Part shown: positions 8,614 through 15,078 of the stretch, in pieces | Position numbering within the stretch: the first letter of the stretch is position 1 | Layout: each line of letters begins with the position of its first letter | DNA from: Pedobacter sp. AK013 | Lineage (GTDB): Bacteria > Bacteroidota > Bacteroidia > Sphingobacteriales > Sphingobacteriaceae | Assembly (NCBI RefSeq): GCF_014205835.1 | Contig: NZ_JACHCQ010000008.1 | Location: 62,001 to 126,000, forward strand | Direction: 5' to 3' | Length of the DNA stretch: 64,000 nt | Made by a program: the position numbers and the translations under genes | The notes under the pieces: model-generated | The model's database searches: none | The model's input: the letters and a program-made list of their open reading frames with translations, nothing else | Told to the model about the DNA's origin: nothing

Positions 8614-9921
8614 ATGAAGAAAATATTCTTTTTTACCCTTATCGGGATGGCAAGTTTGCAGCTTAAAGCGCAGAACATCGATAAAATCATTACCCGCGAA
8701 TACACCGATCACCTGATTAAAACCTTAAGTGCCGATGATATGCAGGGGCGTGCAACCTTTACGCCAGGCATTGATAAAGCGGCTACTTTTATCGAATCTG
8801 AATTTAAAAAGATTGGTTTGCAACCTTTAGCTGGTGAGAAAACTTTCCGACAAACTTTTAACAAATACCAGGTTACCAATCTAAGTACAAGTGTTAAGAT
8901 TGATGGACAGGAAGTTGCTCCAGAAAATTTAATCGTTTCAGGCGTAACCTCAGAAAGTGTTACCCTCGATAAATCGAATACCACTGTTGTTAAGTTAGAC
9001 CCCGAGAAACCTTTTGTGGCGCAACTAAGAGCAATGATGGGAGCCGAGAAAAATCAGATCGTGTTGGTCGATAGCAAATTTGCAGATCTTTTTAACCGTT
9101 ATAGAGGCTATTTCGGCAAACCGGCAACTGTTGATGAAAAAGATGTAAAAGCAACTACTAGTGCTGTACAGGTTTTTGTTTTGGGCAAAGATGCCGCGAC
9201 TGATTTTTCGGCAACATTTAAAAGTAAGGTAGATAAAATGCCTTTATTTAATGTTGCAGGGGTAATTCCAGGTAAATCGAAAGCGAAAGAAATTGTGGTT
9301 TTCTCTGGCCATTACGATCATTTAGGCTTCTTAAAGCCTGTAGAAGGTGATAGTATTGCCAATGGTGCAGATGATGATGCTTCGGGTACAACTGCTATGA
9401 TTGCTCTTGCCAAATATTACAAAGCGCAAAAAAACAACGCGCGTACTTTAATCTTTGTTGCCTTTACTGCTGAAGAAATCGGTGGTTTTGGTGCAAAATA
9501 CTTCTCTGAAAAACTGAATCCGGATGATGTTGTGGCCATGTTTAATATTGAGATGATTGGTAAGGATTCGAAATTCGGTAAGAATACTGCCTTTATTACC
9601 GGTTACGAAAGATCTGATTTTGGTAAGATTTTGCAGAAAAACTTAGCCGGAACTGAATTTACCTTCCATCCAGATCCATATCCAGATCAAAACTTATTTT
9701 ATAGAAGTGATAATGCAACTTTAGCTGCTTTAGGTGTTCCGGCGCACACCATCAGTACCGATAAAATCGATATTGATAAGCTATACCACAGTGTGAAAGA
9801 CGAATACAGTTCCTTAGATGTAGAAAATATTCTTTCTACTATTAAAGCAATTGCTAAGAGTGCAACCAGCATTGTTAATGGCACCGATACCCCAACCAGG
9901 ATACCGAAATTGAAGCAATAA
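8614..9921 (+). CDS. Secreted M28-family zinc aminopeptidase
   Basis: A 435-residue exported co-catalytic zinc peptidase. After a signal peptide (about residues 1-20, ending LKAQ) comes a protease-associated-like insert, then the catalytic domain with candidate ligands His233 (SGHYDHLG), Asp253 (GADDDASG), the Glu287-Glu288 pair (FTAEEIGG), Glu313 (NIEMIG) and His392 (LYHSVKDEY). This is the standard M28 set, apart from Glu where many members have Asp in the NxDM motif. It follows the M61 gene by 19 bases in the same direction, consistent with sequential aminopeptidase action in the periplasm. Confidence 0.93.
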   Translation: MKKIFFFTLIGMASLQLKAQNIDKIITREYTDHLIKTLSADDMQGRATFTPGIDKAATFIESEFKKIGLQPLAGEKTFRQTFNKYQVTNLSTSVKIDGQEVAPENLIVSGVTSESVTLDKSNTTVVKLDPEKPFVAQLRAMMGAEKNQIVLVDSKFADLFNRYRGYFGKPATVDEKDVKATTSAVQVFVLGKDAATDFSATFKSKVDKMPLFNVAGVIPGKSKAKEIVVFSGHYDHLGFLKPVEGDSIANGADDDASGTTAMIALAKYYKAQKNNARTLIFVAFTAEEIGGFGAKYFSEKLNPDDVVAMFNIEMIGKDSKFGKNTAFITGYERSDFGKILQKNLAGTEFTFHPDPYPDQNLFYRSDNATLAALGVPAHTISTDKIDIDKLYHSVKDEYSSLDVENILSTIKAIAKSATSIVNGTDTPTRIPKLKQ

Positions 9922-9954
9922 TAAAACATTCAAGCCTGATGGGTTTTTTGTAGC

Positions 9955-10078
9955 ATTTCGTCATGCTGAATTTATTTTACAAGTAGGGGTAGTATTTTCA
10001 ATTGTCTTGTAGCTACTACGTGGTCAGCATCTATCATGCTATTAAGACCCTGAAATAAATTCAGGGTGACGATCATAT
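9955..10078. repeat. Dispersed intergenic palindromic repeat, interrupted copy
   Basis: The spacer holds CGTCATGCTGAATTTATTT... and, further on, ...CAGCATCTATCATG and CCTGAAATAAATTCAGGGTGACGA. These are the two halves of a foldback repeat common in Pedobacter-like spacers. About 45 unrelated bases (roughly 9982-10026) separate the first arm from the CAGCATCT word that normally follows it directly, so this copy looks interrupted. Related words occur at 17563-17600 and 20780-21115. Confidence 0.55.
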
Positions 10079-10112
10079 TTAAACCCGCGATGTTTGTACG
10101 AATCGAACAAAT

Positions 10113-10147
10113 AAAAATGGCCAGTGATTTTTTTACTGGCCATTTTT
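10113..10147. terminator. Bidirectional terminator between M28 peptidase and carB
   Basis: A perfect 13-base stem, AAAAATGGCCAGT (10113-10125) with ACTGGCCATTTTT (10135-10147), with a 9-base loop. A-runs and T-runs at both ends allow termination in either direction, which suits the convergent genes. Confidence 0.85.
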
Positions 10148-10167
10148 ATTTAAGTTTTCGAAGCAGA

Positions 10168-13005
10168 TTACTTACTCAGATACATCGATTTATCTTTGTA
10201 AAGCTTGCGGAAGTAAGGGTCTTCTAAATCTTTGATGAAACGGATGGCCTCACCTGTAGATTTCATTTCAGGGCCTAATTCTTTCGCCACCTCCGGGAAT
10301 TTCTCATAAGAGAAAACAGGTTCTTTAATGGCATAACCTTTAAGTTTACGAACGATTGTAAAATCTTTCAGTTTTGCTACGCCCAACATAATTTTAGCCG
10401 CAATGTTGATGTATGGAACATCGTAAGCTTTTGCAATGAAAGGAACCGTACGCGATGCCCTAGGGTTTGCCTCGATTACATAAACTTTCTCATCCTTAAT
10501 GGCGAACTGAATGTTTAATAAACCACGAACATCTAATGCTTTAGCAATTTTGATCGAGTATTCTTCCATTGCTTTAGTTACCGTTTCCGATAAGCTGAAT
10601 GTAGGTAATACGGCGAATGAGTCTCCTGAGTGGATACCTGCAGGCTCGATGTGTTCCATCATACCTACAATGTGTACATCCTCACCATCAGAAATCGAAT
10701 CAGATTCTGCTTCTTCTGCCCTATCTAAAAAGTGATCGATCAATACACGGTTGCCCGGTAAATCGCCCAATAATTTTACTACTGCTTTCTCCAGGTCCTC
10801 ATCGTTAATTACAATGCTCATGCCCTGTCCACCCAATACATAACTCGGACGAACCAACACTGGGTAACCTACTTCGTTTGCTACAACAATTGCTTCTTCA
10901 GCATTTTCTGCAACACCATATTTTGGATAAGGAATATCTAAATCTTTCAGCAAGTCTGAGAAACGGCCGCGGTCTTCCGCAATGTCCATGTTCTCGAAAG
11001 ATGTTCCGATAATTTTGATGCCTTTTTCGGTCAGTTTTTCGGCCATTTTCAAGGCTGTCTGTCCACCCAATTGAACGATAACGCCCACCGGTTTTTCCAG
11101 ATCGATAATTTCGCGAACATGTTCCCAGAATACCGGCTCGAAATATAATTTATCGGCCATGTTAAAGTCTGTTGAAACCGTTTCAGGATTACAGTTAATC
11201 ATGATCGCCTCAAAACCTGATTCTTTGGCAGCCAATAAGCCGTGTACACAAGAGTAATCGAATTCGATACCCTGGCCGATACGGTTAGGGCCTGAACCCA
11301 ATACAATTACCTTTTTCCTGTCGGATGGAACAGATTCATTTTCCTCTTCGAAAGTAGAGTAATAATATGGTGTTTTGGCCGGGAACTCCGCAGCGCAGGT
11401 ATCAACCATTTTATATACCCTGTTTATGCCTAATGCTTTACGGCGGTCGTAAACTTCATCTTCAGTAACATTGCCTAACAACCAGGCGATCTGAACATCA
11501 GAGAACCCTTTTTGTTTAAGCGTTACGAAGAAATCTTGAGGGATATTGTTTAGTGAATATCTTTTTAATTCTGTTTCAAGGAGTACAAGCTCCTGAATCT
11601 GGTTTAAGAACCATTTGTCAATTTTGGTTACTTTACGGATCGACTCCAAAGGTACACCCATTGCCATGGCATCTTTTATTAAGAACAAACGGTTCCACGA
11701 AGCATGCTCCAAACCGTCCATAATCTCTTCTATATTGCGTACCTGTCTGCCATCTGCACCTAAACCAGCGCGGTTGATCTCTAAACTCTGACAAGCTTTT
11801 TGTAATGCTTCGATAAAAGTACGGCCAATGGCCATTACCTCACCAACCGATTTCATCTGCAGGCCAAGCTCTTTGTTAGCGCCTTTAAATTTATCGAAGT
11901 TCCAGCGTGGTACTTTAACAATTACGTAATCTAAAGTGGGTTCGAAATATGCTGAAGTAGTTTTGGTAATCTGATTTTCAATTTCATCCAGGTTATAACC
12001 GATGGCCAGTTTAGCGGCAATTTTTGCAATTGGATAACCAGTTGCCTTACTTGCCAAAGCTGATGAACGCGATACACGAGGGTTAATTTCGATGGCGATA
12101 ATTTCATCGTCTACCGGGTTAACCGAAAACTGAACGTTACAACCACCGGCAAAGTTGCCGATTGCACGCATCATTTTGATCGCCTGGTTACGCATTTCCT
12201 GGTAACAACGATCAGATAAGGTCATTGCCGGGGCAACAGTGATCGAATCTCCTGTGTGAATACCCATCGGATCGAAATTTTCGATCGAACAGATAATGAT
12301 TACGTTATCGTTGCTGTCTCTCAACAACTCTAACTCGTATTCTTTCCAGCCTAAAACCGCTTTCTCTACCAGTACTTCGTGCGTTGGCGAAGCTTCTAAA
12401 CCACGTTTCAAAGCGGCGTCGAATTCTTCTTTTTTGTGTACGAAACCACCACCAGAACCACCTAAAGTATATGAAGGGCGGATTACCAATGGGTAACCGA
12501 TTTCTTGTGCAGCTTCTTTACCTTCTAAAAATGAGTTGGCAATTCTCGATTCTGCAACACCTACACCTATATCAACCATTAACTGGCGGAAAGCTTCACG
12601 GTTTTCGGTTTTTTCGATTGCTGCAACGTCTACACCTACCACTTTTACACCGTATTTTTCCCAAACGCCACGTTCTTCAGCTTCTTTACATAGGTTTAGT
12701 GCAGTTTGGCCTCCCATTGTAGGAAGTACTGCATCAATTCTAGGTAAATCAGCAGAGTCGATATGCTCTTGTAAAATAACCTCTATTGAATCAACAGTTA
12801 GTGGGCGTAGGTAAACATGGTCGCCGATAACCTTATCCGTCATAATAGTAGCCGGATTGGAGTTGATAATAGAAACGGTAATCCCCTCTTCTTTTAAAGA
12901 AAGTGCCGCTTGCGAACCTGAGTAATCAAATTCGCAGGCTTGGCCAATAATAATTGGTCCAGATCCGATAATCAGTACTGAGCGTATGGAAGTGTCTTTA
13001 GGCAT
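10168..13005 (-). CDS. carB: Carbamoyl-phosphate synthase large subunit, without C-terminal allosteric domain
   Basis: A 945-residue protein carrying the two homologous ATP-grasp halves of CarB, which makes carbamoyl phosphate from bicarbonate, ammonia (from the small subunit) and two ATP for pyrimidine and arginine synthesis. Landmarks are SVLIIGSGPIIIGQACEFDY at the N-terminus, its repeat IVLGSGPNRIGQGIEFDY about 560 residues later, PRVSRSSALASKATGYP and PRASRTVPFIAKAYDVP. The protein stops soon after MKSTGEAIRF, just where the usual roughly 130-residue MGS-like regulatory domain would begin. The stop codon is clear and the terminator follows, so this is a genuine end. carA is not nearby. 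Confidence 0.96.
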   Translation of the reverse strand: MPKDTSIRSVLIIGSGPIIIGQACEFDYSGSQAALSLKEEGITVSIINSNPATIMTDKVIGDHVYLRPLTVDSIEVILQEHIDSADLPRIDAVLPTMGGQTALNLCKEAEERGVWEKYGVKVVGVDVAAIEKTENREAFRQLMVDIGVGVAESRIANSFLEGKEAAQEIGYPLVIRPSYTLGGSGGGFVHKKEEFDAALKRGLEASPTHEVLVEKAVLGWKEYELELLRDSNDNVIIICSIENFDPMGIHTGDSITVAPAMTLSDRCYQEMRNQAIKMMRAIGNFAGGCNVQFSVNPVDDEIIAIEINPRVSRSSALASKATGYPIAKIAAKLAIGYNLDEIENQITKTTSAYFEPTLDYVIVKVPRWNFDKFKGANKELGLQMKSVGEVMAIGRTFIEALQKACQSLEINRAGLGADGRQVRNIEEIMDGLEHASWNRLFLIKDAMAMGVPLESIRKVTKIDKWFLNQIQELVLLETELKRYSLNNIPQDFFVTLKQKGFSDVQIAWLLGNVTEDEVYDRRKALGINRVYKMVDTCAAEFPAKTPYYYSTFEEENESVPSDRKKVIVLGSGPNRIGQGIEFDYSCVHGLLAAKESGFEAIMINCNPETVSTDFNMADKLYFEPVFWEHVREIIDLEKPVGVIVQLGGQTALKMAEKLTEKGIKIIGTSFENMDIAEDRGRFSDLLKDLDIPYPKYGVAENAEEAIVVANEVGYPVLVRPSYVLGGQGMSIVINDEDLEKAVVKLLGDLPGNRVLIDHFLDRAEEAESDSISDGEDVHIVGMMEHIEPAGIHSGDSFAVLPTFSLSETVTKAMEEYSIKIAKALDVRGLLNIQFAIKDEKVYVIEANPRASRTVPFIAKAYDVPYINIAAKIMLGVAKLKDFTIVRKLKGYAIKEPVFSYEKFPEVAKELGPEMKSTGEAIRFIKDLEDPYFRKLYKDKSMYLSK

Positions 13006-13164
13006 GATAAAGCTTAAACAATAATTAAAATTCTAAAGTGTTGGTTCTTTTGAAACCCTGAAAGCAACGAGATTTTGTGCTTGTAAGAAGAAAAATCCCA
13101 ACTGTTCTGTCGGGATGCAAAGATACATCTTTAGATGTGATTTTAAGCCGTTTTTTTTAAAATA

Positions 13165-13193
13165 AAAAAGAGCACTATTTGGGCGCTCTTTTT
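13165..13193 (-). terminator. Terminator of the small secreted-protein gene
   Basis: Stem AAAAAGAGC (13165-13173) with GCTCTTTTT (13185-13193) and an 11-base loop, giving a T-run on the minus strand. It lies downstream of the gene ending at 13217 and upstream of carB, so it separates two minus-strand transcription units. Confidence 0.75.
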
Positions 13194-13216
13194 AGATTTT
13201 TCTTCTGAGAAATAAG

Positions 13217-13534
13217 CTACTGTTGTAATTTAATTTCGCCTAAGTCTGTAGTCGCGCTATCTTTTACGGCAACCTTTTCTATTACAGCATCTTTATATGG
13301 TGCATTGGCTTTTACCACAACGGTATAAACGCCTTCTTTGAGGTTAGTAAAAGTAAAAACACCTTGATTAATCTGCGCTTTTAGCGTGTCTGTCGCCGCT
13401 ACAAGCGAAACAGCAGAAGCCGCATCACTTGGTGTAATTTTCCCTATTATCCCACCCAGTTTAATATTTGTAAAGGCAATTGAACCTAAAGCAAACACAA
13501 TAAGAAGAGATAATACAACACATAACTTTTTCAT
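13217..13534 (-). CDS. Small secreted Ig-like (carboxypeptidase-regulatory type) protein
   Basis: A 105-residue protein with an N-terminal signal or anchor segment (VLSLLIVFALGSIAFT), followed by one beta-sandwich repeat of about 75 residues: GGIIGKITPSDAAS..., a FTFTNLKEGVYTVVVKA core and a final strand. This is the fold found at the N-terminus of Bacteroidetes TonB receptors and in transthyretin-like modules, here standing alone. No enzymatic residues are seen. It has its own terminator, and a divergent 436-base spacer separates it from the NadR-like gene. Likely a periplasmic or surface protein; role unknown. Confidence 0.75.
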   Translation of the reverse strand: MKKLCVVLSLLIVFALGSIAFTNIKLGGIIGKITPSDAASAVSLVAATDTLKAQINQGVFTFTNLKEGVYTVVVKANAPYKDAVIEKVAVKDSATTDLGEIKLQQ

Positions 13535-13765
13535 GGTATAACGTTTTAGTTGTTGATGTCTTAAATAGGTAACGGCATTTAGTACAAATAGTTTTAAATA
13601 GTGAACACTATTTTTCTGATTGTACTATAAATTATACATAGATGTAAAAACCAAATGTACAATTTTATTGTAAATGTTAATTATTGTTAAAAGAATTTCG
13701 TAAAAATGGCGTTGTGAGTCAGAATTAAGTCACGAAGTTGTGATGATCGAAATATTGGCAATAAT

Positions 13766-13795
13766 GTTGTAATAAGCTCAACATATATACGTTTT
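13766..13795 (+). promoter_or_regulatory. Possible promoter for the candidate small RNA
   Basis: TTG (13766-13768), then 19 bases, then TACGTTTT (13788-13795, one mismatch to TAnnTTTG). The predicted start would be near 13802, at the edge of the first hairpin of the candidate RNA. Confidence 0.4.
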
Positions 13796-13801
13796 GTATA
13801 T

Positions 13802-13924
13802 ACTTTAGACAATGATCTAAAGCTTCCTCCGCGGATTAGTTACCCGCCATGAGGATTTCTTCATAAATAGTTTGTTTGGTTTATTATCCGGTTAGAGGAG
13901 CCCTCCTCAACCGGATTTTTTCTT
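13802..13924 (+). ncRNA. Candidate structured small RNA with its own terminator
   Basis: Three hairpins lie in a row with no reading frame: CTTTAGA/TCTAAAG (13803-13809 with 13816-13822); CCTC-c-GCGG paired with CCGC-cat-GAGG (13826-13834 with 13844-13854); and a strong terminator ATCCGGTT-a-GAGGAG/CTCCTC-AACCGGAT (13886-13916) followed by TTTTTTC. The downstream gene has its own promoter at 13941, after the terminator, so this is more likely an independent RNA than a leader, although attenuation cannot be excluded. I do not recognise it as SRP, 6S, tmRNA or RNase P RNA. Confidence 0.5.
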
Positions 13925-13940
13925 TTAAGGCTTTTTCTTT

Positions 13941-13948
13941 TACATTTG
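13941..13948 (+). promoter_or_regulatory. Bacteroidetes -7 element upstream of the NadR-like gene
   Basis: TACATTTG is a perfect match to TAnnTTTG. It sits about 22 bases before the GTG start, predicting transcription from about 13955, downstream of the strong terminator at 13886-13924. Confidence 0.5.
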
Positions 13949-13970
13949 ACTGTATTCAAGAAAACATATC

Positions 13971-14501
13971 GTGAATAAAAATATTAAAAAGATTGCTATT
14001 GTTGGTCCGGAAAGTACGGGAAAATCTACTATATCTCAATTGCTGTCCAAATACTATAAAGTTTCGTGGGTACCAGAGTATGCCCGCTATTACTGCGAAA
14101 ACCTGGTTGCAGATTATACCCTACAAGATGAAGTGAATATGTACTACGGACAGGTAGCGCTAGAGGATGCCATTTTAGTGACTACCGAAAACGATTTTAT
14201 TATTTGCGATACCACTTTTATTACAGTAAAGATATGGAGCGATGAAGTGCTTGGTGAAACTCCCCAGATTGTGTTAGATGCCTTGCCGAAACGACCATAC
14301 GACCTGTACCTGTTAATGGATATCGATTTGCCATGGCAAGACGATCCGCTTCGCGATTTCCCCGATAAGCGCGAATATTTTATGCAGGTTTGGCATAACG
14401 AACTCCGCGCCTTAAATGCGAACTACAAAGTAGTTGGTGGTTTGGGTAATGAAAGGGTAGCGAATGCAATTAAAGCCATTGATGATTTTTTGGACCTGTA
14501 G
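13971..14501 (+). CDS. NadR-like P-loop kinase (nicotinamide riboside kinase-type ATPase)
   Basis: A 176-residue P-loop protein with Walker A GPESTGKST (about residues 12-20), an EYAR motif, an ICDTT segment corresponding to the nucleotide/substrate-binding Asp, and a lid region LPWQDDPLRDF. It matches the C-terminal ribosylnicotinamide kinase domain of NadR without the adenylyltransferase half. Translation begins at GTG 13971. It lies directly before the TPP-riboswitch operon. In related genomes, as I recall, such kinases often accompany PnuC-type and TonB-type vitamin transporters. It may therefore phosphorylate nicotinamide riboside or, by context, thiamine; the sequence does not decide this. 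Confidence 0.8.
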   Translation: MNKNIKKIAIVGPESTGKSTISQLLSKYYKVSWVPEYARYYCENLVADYTLQDEVNMYYGQVALEDAILVTTENDFIICDTTFITVKIWSDEVLGETPQIVLDALPKRPYDLYLLMDIDLPWQDDPLRDFPDKREYFMQVWHNELRALNANYKVVGGLGNERVANAIKAIDDFLDL

Positions 14502-14516
14502 TTTAGGAATAAGGAA

Positions 14517-14690
14517 AGTGGGGCTGAAAATGCCAAAAGCTCAGGGCCGCTCATTTCCAATTAACAATAAAATATTTTTCTTTTTAAGAAATGGGACTGG
14601 GCTGCCGCTACTGTCGGATTTACTGAACAAGGGCTGTTACCATGGTGCCCCCAACAGTTGCCCTGATGGAACTTTTGGTTAATTTGCTAT
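14517..14690 (+). repeat. Diverged single copy of the palindromic element seen in tandem at 51.6-52.9 kb
   Basis: The segment starts GTGGGGCTGAAAATGCC, continues through AAAGCTCAGGGCCGCTCATT, then after an AT-rich loop GAAATGGGACTGGGCTGCCG and ACTGTCGGATTTACTGAAC. Each block aligns in order with the units at 51925-52110 (GCGGGGCTGAAATTGCC, GCTGCTGTCGGGTTTAG and so on). The arms GGGGCTG and CATTTCC pair with GAAATG and GGGCTGC. No protein is encoded; the short open frame across it is incidental. Confidence 0.65.
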
Positions 14691-14738
14691 TGATAGCTGT
14701 AGCTGCCAGGCACACAGAAACCCTCATTTTCCAAAGCT

Positions 14739-14775
14739 AAAAAACTGATCTTTCCATTGTGTTGTCAGTTTTTTT
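14739..14775 (+). terminator. Terminator upstream of the TPP riboswitch
   Basis: AAAAAACTGA (14739-14748) pairs with TCAGTTTTTT (14765-14774), followed by further T residues. It closes the NadR-like transcription unit before the riboswitch promoter. Confidence 0.75.
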
Positions 14776-14827
14776 CCTAATTAACCCGCCAATACATTAA
14801 AAAACATTCGAATTGCTAAATATTTTC

Positions 14828-14835
14828 TACATTTG
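14828..14835 (+). promoter_or_regulatory. -7 promoter element of the thiamine operon
   Basis: TACATTTG matches TAnnTTTG exactly and lies about seven bases before the first conserved nucleotides of the TPP aptamer, as expected for a riboswitch leader. A TTG at 14813-14815 is closer than the usual 19-base spacing, so the upstream box is uncertain. Confidence 0.55.
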
Positions 14836-14841
14836 CCCTAT

Positions 14842-15008
14842 CATTAGGGGTGCCTTGTTTAAATAAACACAAAAACAGGCTGAGATCATACCCATTTTGA
14901 GGTAAAAGGTAGAGGGTAAAAAGGTAGAGGGTAAATCCCATCAGCCTTAAAACCTTTCAGCCATCAACCTCGAATGCACCTGATCCGGGTAATGCCGGCG
15001 TAGGGATT
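14842..15008 (+). promoter_or_regulatory. TPP (thiamine pyrophosphate) riboswitch, THI element
   Basis: The conserved THI-box words appear in order: AGGGGTGCC (14846-14854), CTGAGATCATACCC (14880-14893), and ACCTGATCCGGGTAATGCC followed by GGCGTAGGGA (about 14980-15006). The P3 region is expanded by about 80 bases and includes two perfect copies of AAGGTAGAGGGTAAA (14906-14920 and 14921-14935). It should bind TPP and reduce expression of the receptor gene starting at 15079, about 70 bases downstream; a translational mechanism is plausible since no terminator is visible between them. Confidence 0.95.
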
Positions 15009-15078
15009 GGAGTTATGGAAGTTTAACTGAAAATCGGCAATGCCCCTTTCCGATGAGTTTAACTAAAAAACAATAAAA

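Noticed and set aside
12296..12814. Plus-strand frames inside carB
   Set aside because: Shadows of a highly conserved housekeeping gene.
14464..14682. Short open frame overlapping the end of the NadR-like gene
   Set aside because: It runs from the NadR-like gene into the dispersed repeat copy; the translation mirrors repeat conservation, not a protein.
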